Positions 24,800-32,619 of a stretch of 64,000 nucleotides of DNA are shown in pieces. Both the position numbers and the translations under genes were made by a program. Numbering within the stretch: the first letter of the stretch is position 1; each line of letters opens with the position of its first letter. The notes below the pieces were generated by a model. That model was not told the DNA's origin, searched no databases, and saw nothing but the letters and a program-made list of their open reading frames with translations. The stretch comes from Natronococcus sp. A-GB7 (GTDB lineage: Archaea > Halobacteriota > Halobacteria > Halobacteriales > Natrialbaceae), in assembly GCF_029688865.1 (NCBI RefSeq), contig NZ_JARUKV010000020.1, positions 30,198-94,197 on the forward strand, in the 5' to 3' direction.

Positions 24800-26180
24800 A
24801 GTACTCCCTCCAGTCGTCGTGTGGCGGTTCGGCGAGCGGCCGGTGATCGACCACGCCGGGCGATTCGATGACGGGGAACGAGCTCTCGGCCATCCGGACC
24901 GCGTCGAACGCCGGGCTCTCGGCGAAGACGGCGACCTGGGGCTGCTCGCGGACGAGGATCTCAACGGTTCCCGCCGGCTGGTGGCGGGTTTCGCCGGTAC
25001 CGTCGCCGTCGAGATCGACCGCCCGGGCGTCGGACCAGTAGTTGCCCCGTTCGGAGTCGTTCCAGGTGATCTGTGCGGTCGTCGGCGCATACGCCGACTG
25101 GTCGTTCGCGACGAAGCTGTTGCCGACGACCAGCTCGTCGGAGCTGCCCGCGGTGAACTGGACGCCGACCTCGTTCTCGAGGACGAGGTTATCGACGATC
25201 TCGTTGCCGTGGGCGTTGTAGACGTAGAACCCGTTCCGATTGGCCACGACGGCGTTGTCGCGGATCTCGGTGCGGTCGACGTCCTTGACGAGGATTCCCT
25301 GGCCGCTCGGGCCGTCGTTGTTCACCGCGACGTTGTCGACGACGGTGAGGTTCTCCGAGACCATGATCGCGAACCCGACGTCGTTGTCGAAGGCGACGTT
25401 GCTCTCGAGGCGGTTGTCGTCGGAGTACATGTAGTGGACGCCGTAGCGCAGCTCCCACACCGCGTTATCCGCGGCGACGACGCCGTCGGACCACGAGAAG
25501 TAGATCCCGTCCCGAACGGTCGTGATCTCGTTGTCCCGGAGCTCGGCCCCGTCGGCCCGGTCGAGGTGGATCCCGTTACCCCGCTCGGACTCGGGGACGT
25601 CCTCGCGGCCGGCGATCGTCGCGTCCGCGACGGTGACGTCCTCGGCCTCGCCGATCCAGATGCCGTACGTCGTGTCGGTGATCCGAACGTCCTCGAGGCT
25701 CGAGCCCGATCCGTTGACGAGAACGCCCGCGTCCTCGTTACCCCGGTCGTGACCCGACTCGCGGATCCACAGCTCTTCGAGGGTCACGTTCTCGGCCGCG
25801 ACGTGGACGACGGTGTCCTCGCCGCCGCCGTCGATCAGCGCCCCCTCGCCTGCGGCCTCGAGCGTGAGTCCTTCGGTTTCGATCGTCACGCGCTCCTCGA
25901 AGGTCCCCTCGAGGACGACGGTGTTGCCGGGTTCGGCGGCGTCGACGGCGTCCTGGACGGAGTCGAACTCATCGTCGCCGACGGTCGCGACGCCGGGCTC
26001 CGCGGGCGGCTCCGCGTCGCGGGGGTCCGAGACGTCGGGCGTCCAGCCCTCGACGGTCGCCTCGCGGTCGTCGGAGCCGTCGGTCGCCGCGACGGCGGCC
26101 GCCGCCAGCGAGACGACGAGCACCGCGACGGCGGCGACGACGAACCACGTTTCGCGGTCGACCCTCGCGCGGTCAGTCAT
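24780..26180 (-). CDS. nosD: NosD maturation protein
   Basis: 466 residues. An uncleaved-looking N-terminal hydrophobic helix (12-32) is followed by a right-handed beta-helix of CASH/NosD repeats (many N-x-V-x-x-N-x-x-G units between about 100 and 390, for example NAVVANRNGFYVYNAHGNEI). It lies on the outer face and interacts with NosFY and NosL. It overlaps the upstream membrane-protein gene by 8 bp and nosF by 20 bp. Confidence 0.93.
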   Translation of the reverse strand: MTDRARVDRETWFVVAAVAVLVVSLAAAAVAATDGSDDREATVEGWTPDVSDPRDAEPPAEPGVATVGDDEFDSVQDAVDAAEPGNTVVLEGTFEERVTIETEGLTLEAAGEGALIDGGGEDTVVHVAAENVTLEELWIRESGHDRGNEDAGVLVNGSGSSLEDVRITDTTYGIWIGEAEDVTVADATIAGREDVPESERGNGIHLDRADGAELRDNEITTVRDGIYFSWSDGVVAADNAVWELRYGVHYMYSDDNRLESNVAFDNDVGFAIMVSENLTVVDNVAVNNDGPSGQGILVKDVDRTEIRDNAVVANRNGFYVYNAHGNEIVDNLVLENEVGVQFTAGSSDELVVGNSFVANDQSAYAPTTAQITWNDSERGNYWSDARAVDLDGDGTGETRHQPAGTVEILVREQPQVAVFAESPAFDAVRMAESSFPVIESPGVVDHRPLAEPPHDDWREYYANHDH

Positions 26181-26937
26181 CGCGGCTCACCTCCGCGTCG
26201 GCGTCGTCCGCGGCCGGCCGGGGCGCGTCGTCCCGCCCGCGTCGGTTTCGGATCCACGTCCGGGTCCGCTCGAGTCGGTACGAGACGATCGTCGGCACGT
26301 CGCCGACGGTCGCCGTCGAGTTCCGGAACGCGTAGGCCGCGACCAGCAGCGCGATCGCGATCAGCGTAAGGTAGCCGCCGGGACCGAACCAGGCGAGGCC
26401 GCTGATGTTGGCGATCTCGTAGGTGCCGAGCAGCGGCGGCGTGAACCCGTCGATGCCGCGCATCGGCGCGTCGGGATCGAGCGAGTGGCCGGCCTGGTGG
26501 AGTCGGTACTGGATGAGCGCGAACATCGTGACGAACACCGTTATCGTTCCAGCGAGCTGGCAGGTCAGCCCGAGCTTCAGCTTGTGGACCGTCGGCGCGA
26601 GCGCGACGAACACACCCGCTGCAGCGACGGCGACGAACGCGAGCGGTCCGACCGACCACTCGGGTACCTCGATCGCGTTCGGACTGACGTCGTAGTTGGG
26701 ATCGAGGTAGACGGGATCCGGGTAGTAGAACCCGACGTACCGGTTGAGCCCCTGCGTTTCGGCGACGTCGCCCTCGAGGCGCGGGTAGGCGTATAGCTCG
26801 ACGAACAGCCCGTCGGGGTACTGCGGGGCCTCGAGCGTGATCCGCCACATCGGAAGCGCGATCGCGACGAGCAACAGCGCCGCCGCTGCGAGCGGGAGCG
26901 CGCGACGGAGTTCGGTGAGCTTGTCGAATTTTGACAT
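26173..26937 (-). CDS. Membrane protein of nos operon, NosB-like
   Basis: 254 residues, about four membrane helices (about 15-35, 95-113, 125-145, 190-207). A large extracytoplasmic loop between helices 1 and 2 is rich in Tyr and Pro (YVGFYYPDPVYLDPNYDVSP). The C-terminus is a polar cytoplasmic tail. It sits directly between nosZ and nosD, 23 bp after nosZ and overlapping nosD. Clade II nos clusters carry a transmembrane protein (NosB) at this position; I infer the same role, probably in electron delivery or maturation. Identity beyond membrane topology and position is not proven. Confidence 0.7.
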   Translation of the reverse strand: MSKFDKLTELRRALPLAAAALLLVAIALPMWRITLEAPQYPDGLFVELYAYPRLEGDVAETQGLNRYVGFYYPDPVYLDPNYDVSPNAIEVPEWSVGPLAFVAVAAAGVFVALAPTVHKLKLGLTCQLAGTITVFVTMFALIQYRLHQAGHSLDPDAPMRGIDGFTPPLLGTYEIANISGLAWFGPGGYLTLIAIALLVAAYAFRNSTATVGDVPTIVSYRLERTRTWIRNRRGRDDAPRPAADDADAEVSRDD

Positions 26938-26960
26938 GGCGGATGGGTGGGAGTGTGTGG

Positions 26961-28868
26961 TCAGTCGGCCGGTTCGACCAGCAGCCGCGAGCGCATCTCG
27001 AGGTGGAGCGCGCTACAGAAGTACGCGCAGTACATCCAGTAGACGCCCGGCTCGTCGGCGGTGAACGTCACCTCTCGAGTCTCCTGCGGGGCGAGCTTGA
27101 CGTTGACGTCGTGCTGTGGGATCGCCAGCGAGTGGATGATGTCCTCCTCGCTCTCGATGTTGGTCGACCTGATGGTGACCTCGTCGCCCTCCTGGACGGT
27201 GATGTCCTCGAAGCCGAAGTGGTTGCGCTGGTTGTACATCTCGACGTGAACCCGGTCGCCGTCGCGGTCGACGAAGTTCTCGTCGTCGTCGGGCGAGATG
27301 AAATCCAACTCGAGATCGTCGGGATCGTACACCGAGGCGGGATCGAGGCGGTCGGCCCGGACGATCGAGGCGTCGTGGGGCTCGGGGTAGGTGGGGGTGT
27401 CCTTGACCAGCTCCATTCCGGCGTCGTCGTCGCCGATGTAGAACAGCTGGTCGTTCTCGGGGAACACCGGCCCGACCGGAAGGAACCGGTCCTTCGAGAG
27501 CTTGTTGAGCACGATCAGCCAGTCGCCCTGGGCCTCGCCGGTGTAGGACTCGGCGGCGATCAGGTGACCCGGGCTGTAGTGGACGTCGTGTTTCTCGATA
27601 ACCGGGTCCTCGGAGCCCAGCTCGGCGTCGACGGCGGCCTCGATGTCCCACTTGACGACCTGGGAGTCGACGAACAGCGTCGTGTAGGCGTGGCCCCGAC
27701 CGTCGTAGGCCGTGTGCAGCGGCCCGTTCCCGACGTTGACTCGGCCGACGACGGCGTCGTTGGGATCGTCGACCTCGTTCAGTCGATCGATCTCGATGAC
27801 CGTACACGTCGGGTCGAGTTTGCCCGAGGCGATCGCGTACCGTCCGTCCGGCGTGACGCTGACGCCGTGGGGGTTCGTCGGGACGTCGATGTACCGGACC
27901 AGGGGCTCGTCGCCGTCGTTGAGGGAACTGTCCTCGGTGCCGTCGACGACCGGGACCCCGTTGATCTCCTCGTACTCGCCGGCGTCGACCGCGTCCTCGA
28001 TACGGGGGATGTTGAAGGCGACCACGTAGTCGGTGTCGGCCGCCGTCATCTCCCGTTCGGTGACGCCCTCCTCGCTGTTGTAGCTGGTCGTAAAGAACCA
28101 CTCGCCGTCCTTGCCCGAGTCGCCGTTATCGAGGTTACAGTCGACGCGAACGTCCCACTCGTGGTCGAACGGGTCCGGCGACATCGCCGAGAGCGTCGAG
28201 CCGTACTCGCTCGGATCGTCGAGGTCGCGACCGTCGTTGGGGATCGGGACGCGGAGTTCGCCGACGCCGAAGACGTACCGGCTGTCGGGCAACAGCATAC
28301 ACGCGCCGTGGGTCCCCTGGTGGTTCGGCAGGTCGATGATCGCGTCCGTCTCGAAGTACTTCAGATCGATCCGGGCCATCCGACCGTTGGCCTTGTCGTT
28401 GACGAACAGCCACTCGCCGTCGTACTCGTTGTCAGTCTGACTGACTCGGGGGTGGTGGGTGTCGCCCCACGTGTAGCCGCCAGAGTTCTGCAGCATCTCG
28501 TGGGTTTCGTCGTCGAACCCGTACCCTCGAGCACTCTCGACGTTGAACACTGGAATCCGCATGAGCTGGCGCATCGAGGGGACCCCGTAGACGCGAATGT
28601 CGCCGGAGTGGCCACCCGAGAGGAACGCGTAGTAATCGTCGTGTTCGCCCGGTGGAACCTCGGTGTCGACGTCGGCCGCCGAGGTCTGCTCGTCGCCGCT
28701 GAGCAGTCCGGTACAGCCCGCGAGCGACCCCATCATCCCGGTGGCGGCGCCCGCGATCATGAAGTCACGACGCGGAATTCGAGCGAAGAGCGGATCTCTG
28801 TCGGCTACTGCGGTCGTGCTGGTCGGTTCTTCGGAGGCTGTCGGTTCGGACGCGTGTGATCTTGTCAT
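26961..28868 (-). CDS. nosZ: Nitrous oxide reductase NosZ (clade II type, Tat)
   Basis: 635 residues; reduces N2O to N2 outside the membrane. Tat motif PRRDFMIAGAATGMMG with lipobox LAGC (about residue 52), so it is likely a lipid-anchored Tat substrate. A seven-bladed propeller holds the CuZ histidines (DTHHPRVS near 135; LPNHQGTHG near 180; NPHGVSVTPDG; GPLHTAYDG; EPHDAS). The cupredoxin domain carries CuA: Cys614, Cys618, His622, Met625 in CAYFCSALHLEMRS. All key ligands appear present. First gene of nosZ-nosB-like-nosDFYL. The upstream region holds a 12-bp palindrome. Confidence 0.97.
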   Translation of the reverse strand: MTRSHASEPTASEEPTSTTAVADRDPLFARIPRRDFMIAGAATGMMGSLAGCTGLLSGDEQTSAADVDTEVPPGEHDDYYAFLSGGHSGDIRVYGVPSMRQLMRIPVFNVESARGYGFDDETHEMLQNSGGYTWGDTHHPRVSQTDNEYDGEWLFVNDKANGRMARIDLKYFETDAIIDLPNHQGTHGACMLLPDSRYVFGVGELRVPIPNDGRDLDDPSEYGSTLSAMSPDPFDHEWDVRVDCNLDNGDSGKDGEWFFTTSYNSEEGVTEREMTAADTDYVVAFNIPRIEDAVDAGEYEEINGVPVVDGTEDSSLNDGDEPLVRYIDVPTNPHGVSVTPDGRYAIASGKLDPTCTVIEIDRLNEVDDPNDAVVGRVNVGNGPLHTAYDGRGHAYTTLFVDSQVVKWDIEAAVDAELGSEDPVIEKHDVHYSPGHLIAAESYTGEAQGDWLIVLNKLSKDRFLPVGPVFPENDQLFYIGDDDAGMELVKDTPTYPEPHDASIVRADRLDPASVYDPDDLELDFISPDDDENFVDRDGDRVHVEMYNQRNHFGFEDITVQEGDEVTIRSTNIESEEDIIHSLAIPQHDVNVKLAPQETREVTFTADEPGVYWMYCAYFCSALHLEMRSRLLVEPAD

Positions 28869-28937
28869 CGTCTTGGGGTCGTCGCGGTGGCGGTCACTGC
28901 ACCTGTACGGGTCGTACTCGGTCGGACACGACGTTAG

Positions 28938-28991
28938 CCCTGTTTCAAATTCCCGTCAGGTGGTAACGCACGGGAACCGGTTCGGCCGAAC
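28938..28991 (-). promoter_or_regulatory. nosZ upstream control region with palindrome
   Basis: GTTCGGCCGAAC (28980-28991) is a perfect 12-bp palindrome. About 30-40 bp nearer to nosZ is an AT-rich patch reading AATTTGAAAC on the minus strand (about 28941-28950), a weak TATA candidate. An operator just upstream of the BRE/TATA fits activation of denitrification genes under low oxygen or nitrogen oxides; the regulator is inferred, not seen. Confidence 0.4.
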
Positions 28992-29289
28992 AGACAGGTA
29001 TACTGGCGCTGTAGTTCCTCTATCGCTGATAACTTATGTCTGAAGACACAGGTACGAAATATTATAGAGTGAGGGAGTGACACCGTCTATCACCCCTCCG
29101 AATCCGCTCGCCGCTCGGTTCCTCGAAGACTCGCTCGGTGTGTTCGATTCCGATAATCCCGTTCTCGAGAAGCACGGCGAGTTTCCGCCGACGAACGACC
29201 GGCTACCGGGAACGGACGGTTGCGTCGGAGTGTCCGTCGTCTCGTCCTCGAGGCGTTCCGCCGATGACGTGTCGTGGATCGATTCCCGT

Positions 29290-29690
29290 CGGTGCATCGC
29301 GTCCCTGCCGTCGGGACTGAGCGTCTGACCCGTAGAGTAGTCGCCGCCGTCTCCGGCGAGCAAGACTGCTGTCTGCACGGCGTCGTCGACGGCTCCGATC
29401 CGACCGAGGAGGACCTCCGCTTCCCTGCGCTCGCGCCACTCCTCGGTCGTGTCGTCGAGCATGTCGGTTTCGATGGGTCCGGGTGCGATAGCGCCGACCT
29501 GCACGTCCGGTGGGACCTCTCGAGCGAGTGCGCGGGTGAACGAGATCCCCCCGCTCTTTGCAGCCGAATAGTGTGTCAGCTCTGCGGCGCCCTTGATACC
29601 CAGCTGCGACGCGACGTCGATCACTCGACCGCTGCCTCGCTCGAGCGTTCTGTCGATGTCGAACCGCGTCACCGGGAACGTCCCGCGGAG
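29290..29690 (-). pseudogene. SDR (3-oxoacyl-reductase-like) gene fragment
   Basis: The region encodes the C-terminal two thirds of a short-chain dehydrogenase: GRVIDVASQLGIKGAAELTH, the catalytic YSAAK, PPDVQVGAIAPGPIETDML and STGQTLSPDGRDAMH. The N-terminal nucleotide-binding part (GxxxGxG) is missing. After the usual C-terminus the frame runs on through about 85 codons of unrelated sequence to 29034. Both ends are therefore lost and the gene is most likely dead. The intact SDR at 59376-60104 is a separate family member. It is on the same strand as nos but 420 bp upstream of nosZ. Confidence 0.75.
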
Positions 29691-29774
29691 TTCGCTTTCA
29701 GCCGAACCCGTGGCTGGTATTCTCTCGGAGAGATCAGGGACAAACACTAAACCACAGCTACCGAATGGTGGCAG

Positions 29775-29966
29775 ATGGTAACCGTGCTCGAAACGCTGGG
29801 ATCAACCCAGGTTGTCACGGGTGTCTTGCTCGCCGCTGCCGCCGCAGCTTCGCTCGTACTGCTCGACGTCCTGCCGAACACCGTTCTCTGGGTCTCGCTG
29901 ATCGCCGCGCTGTTCATGATCCTCGTGGAGTTCTCCCTGCTGGTCCGCACGAAACTCGCGGTTTGA
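29775..29966 (+). CDS. Small two-helix membrane protein
   Basis: 63 residues: a short N-terminus then two hydrophobic helices (VVTGVLLAAAAAASLVLLDV and TVLWVSLIAALFMILVEFSL) and a short basic tail RTKLAV. No family is recognised. Composition and codon use look like a real haloarchaeal small membrane protein; no partner gene is adjacent. Confidence 0.6.
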   Translation: MVTVLETLGSTQVVTGVLLAAAAAASLVLLDVLPNTVLWVSLIAALFMILVEFSLLVRTKLAV

Positions 29967-30649
29967 GTGACCCGTCACGAAACTCGATTCGACGGATCTA
30001 TAGACACTCTCAGAAGCTGGTCTTTCACGGATCACACGGAATAGGCGACGCGAACTCGGTGTCCTCCCGGTGGGACAGTACGAAGAACGAACGCAGTTTC
30101 GACAGCGACTCTCCGAAACCACTGCTTCCGACCGACTGTCGTCCGGGGTGAACTTTACACTCCCTCTCGTGGCAGCCACCGGGCACGTGGGGGATCGTTC
30201 CCCGCCGGAGACGACCGCGTCCACCGGTGCTCTTCGGCGCCCCCGAGACTCGCCCGGTTAGCTCGACTGCACGTTCGTTGCCGTACTTTCGACGCTCTCG
30301 GCACGGCGTCGCTGCAGGCTCCCCGTCATCGCTCCCTCGCTCGAGGGACGGCGTTCGAACAGCAACCCGACCGACCGAACAACGACCGTCCTCTTCGTCC
30401 GCGATGACCTCGACGCGGCCGGAAGCCGGAACTTCGCGCACTGTCCCGAGACGTACTGGAACCGTTACCCGGCCCGCTGGTGGCAGCAACGGTTCGCTCC
30501 CTGCCGTCAAAACGAATACCACTCGACACGAGTATCGCACCCGTTGCCTTCCGACTCCAATCGTGGATGGAACGGATAGTCACCGAGAAACGAGTAGCCA
30601 CTCAAGGGGAAATTATACGGTAATTGTCCTCCCAGTTCGAACCGGGATT
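29967..30649. other. Non-coding stretch, no convincing gene
   Basis: Nearly 700 bp. Open frames exist on both strands but none shows a recognisable domain, a promoter and a sensible start together. An AT-rich patch (AATTATACGG, 30611-30620) just before 30650 probably holds the promoter of the next gene. Confidence 0.5.
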
Positions 30650-31636
30650 ATGGTTTCACCAGGGGAGCTTCGACTGATCGATACACTGCTCGAGGACGAG
30701 GCGTTCGAGCCCGACATTTCCGACGACGGGTCGGTGAACTACTCGGCCGCCGCGGATCTGCTCGACGAGATCGACGGCGACCCGGCCGCCGTGCTCGAGC
30801 GGTTCGCCACTCGGGGGGTACTGGCCGACGAGTTCGTCTCGAAGGTGTACGTCTGTCCCGAGTGTACGACCGAGGGGTTACAGTACACGACCGTCTGCCC
30901 GGCCTGCGGGGATCCACAGGCTATCGAGACGACCGTACTCGAGCACGTCTGTGGCTACACCGGTCCCGAATCGGAGTTCGAGTCCGAGGCCGGCTACCGG
31001 TGTCCCGACTGCGAGCAGGACCTCGAGTCCGTCGACATCGAGAAGAAACTCCGGTACAGCTGCCAGGAGTGTACCGAGTCGTTCGACGTCCCGGACGACC
31101 GACTTCGGTGTCGGGAGTGCTCGTCGATGTTCCCCCCGCTGGAGACGATCGAACGGGTACTGTACCGGTACACGCTCACTCCGGAGGGCGAGACGTGGCT
31201 CGACCGCCAGAAGGCGGCCCGTCGAACGGCTGCGGAGGCGTTAGAGGAGCGTCGCTTCGAGACCGAGATCGACGCCACTGTCGACGACGGAGAGTCCCGA
31301 CGCGTTCACGTCCTCGCCGAGGACGGTCTGATGGGCGAACGACGAATCGTTAGCATCCACGAGACGCCCGACACCGAACGCGTCGACGAGTTCCGCGCGT
31401 TCGCGGAGTCGGTCGGCGCACACCCGGTCGTCGTGACGACCTCGGGAACCGTCGAGACCGACGTCGCGAGGCAGGCGGAGAGTTCGGAGCTGACGGTGCT
31501 GACGTTCGACGAGGACGGAGAGGGCACGCTCGAGTCCGAGTACGACACGACCGAGAGCGTCGGCGCCCATCGACCCGGACTGTTCGAACGTCTCACCGCC
31601 GCGCTCGAGGTGCCCGGCCGAAACGGCCGTCAGTAA
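30650..31636 (+). CDS. Zinc-ribbon protein of TackOD1 type
   Basis: 328 residues. A short N-terminal segment is followed by a cysteine-rich core (about 70-170) with six CxxC pairs (CPEC, CPAC, CPDC, CQEC, CREC and a lone CGY), consistent with several zinc ribbons. The C-terminal domain (about 205-290) has an alpha/beta pattern, with HVLAEDGLMGERRIVSIHET and AHPVVVTTSGTVETDVARQA, resembling a restriction-endonuclease-like or receiver-type fold. This arrangement matches TackOD1 output-domain proteins of archaea as I know them. No sensor module is fused. ATG 30650 is the first start after the AT-rich promoter. Cytoplasmic; role in signalling inferred. Confidence 0.7.
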   Translation: MVSPGELRLIDTLLEDEAFEPDISDDGSVNYSAAADLLDEIDGDPAAVLERFATRGVLADEFVSKVYVCPECTTEGLQYTTVCPACGDPQAIETTVLEHVCGYTGPESEFESEAGYRCPDCEQDLESVDIEKKLRYSCQECTESFDVPDDRLRCRECSSMFPPLETIERVLYRYTLTPEGETWLDRQKAARRTAAEALEERRFETEIDATVDDGESRRVHVLAEDGLMGERRIVSIHETPDTERVDEFRAFAESVGAHPVVVTTSGTVETDVARQAESSELTVLTFDEDGEGTLESEYDTTESVGAHRPGLFERLTAALEVPGRNGRQ

Positions 31637-32002
31637 CACGTTCCGGTTCGCATCCGCTTCTCCGGGGCGGGAGCATCGGCTGTGAAACGATCCGCTGCCC
31701 ACCCCGTACGCTCGAAGCCATCACGTCGAACGAACGGGTTCTCTCCGCGCCGATTGCTTCGTCTTTGCCCCGGGGACTACTGCGTCGTTCGAACCGAACA
31801 GCGACCGACGTCGACCGCTCAGATCCGTGTAGGCGACCGTCGCTCCCCACCCTCGGAAATAATGATAGATATGTTATGGTATGGTGATGAAAACCATATC
31901 TCGTATGCCGATTTTCCAATAGTCCGTAGACTGAAACGAACGGCACAGATTTATAGCCGTGGCTCGCTAGAGTATCGACTAGTTACTCGAGGTACGTCGG
32001 GA

Positions 32003-32054
32003 GAGAATCCCGGCCCGCTGCGCCAACAGCGGACCTCGTGTCCTCCGGGATCTC
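32003..32054 (+). promoter_or_regulatory. Long stem-loop in the leader of the 133-aa gene
   Basis: GAGAATCCCGG (32003-32013) pairs with CCGGGATCTC (32045-32054), leaving one bulged A. Within it CCGCTG (32015-32020) pairs with CAGCGG (32027-32032). The structure ends 7 nt before ATG 32062. A TATA-like GATTTATAGC lies near 31947, so the mRNA would carry this hairpin in a leader of about 85 nt, unusual in a genome of mostly leaderless mRNAs. Confidence 0.5.
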
Positions 32055-32061
32055 AGAGAAC

Positions 32062-32463
32062 ATGAATACGAAAACGAGAGACAGTAATAAACGTACCGCC
32101 GGTAGCGCCCCCGATCGAGACGTCGCGCTGATCGACGAGCCGACGATCCGCCGGCTCGAGGACGCCGATACCGAGCGATCGGGATGTCGGTTCGCCGCCG
32201 TCGCCCGCTCGCTCGAGGAGGTCTCGGTTCCGAACACGCGGTTGGATCTCCCGGTGACTCGCGTCGCCTACGTCGACGAGAGCGGCCGGTACGGGATCGA
32301 ACGGGAGTTCTTCGGCCATCGCGAGGACTGGCAGGGAATTCCGCGAACGGTCGTCGTTTCGGAGGACAGCTACGACGTCGTCCGCGAGCTTCCCGACAGT
32401 CACCGCGACCGATACCACCCGGTCCTGGACCTGTACGAGCGCGTCCTCGAGAGCGAGCGGTAG
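32062..32463 (+). CDS. Protein of unknown function with structured leader
   Basis: 133 residues, acidic, no signal or membrane segment. The middle has a beta-rich part (TRLDLPVTRVAYVDESGRYG) and an end rich in Tyr and Asp (EDSYDVVRELPDSHRDRYHP). No domain recognised. ATG 32062 fits best; a GTG at 32038 lies inside the hairpin. It converges with the ligase-protease gene. Confidence 0.6.
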   Translation: MNTKTRDSNKRTAGSAPDRDVALIDEPTIRRLEDADTERSGCRFAAVARSLEEVSVPNTRLDLPVTRVAYVDESGRYGIEREFFGHREDWQGIPRTVVVSEDSYDVVRELPDSHRDRYHPVLDLYERVLESER

Positions 32464-32619
32464 AGACGGAGGAGCGCGAACCGACGACACCCCGTCGACG
32501 CTTTTCGATGCCCTCGAAGCGGCTACGCCAGTGTCTCGTCGAACCACTCCGCTGCCGCGTCGGTGACGACCTCCTCGACGACGACGCTGCGTTCCAGCGA
32601 CCGTCCAAAACGTAACTCC

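Noticed and set aside
29034..29289. C-terminal run-on of the SDR fragment as a fused domain
   Set aside because: The sequence is Ser/Arg-rich with no fold pattern and follows a normal SDR end; read-through after a lost stop is simpler.
30025..30540. 171-codon minus-strand frame in the long gap before 30650
   Set aside because: The N-terminal third looks somewhat protein-like, but the rest is Arg/Gly-rich and no promoter or family match supports it.
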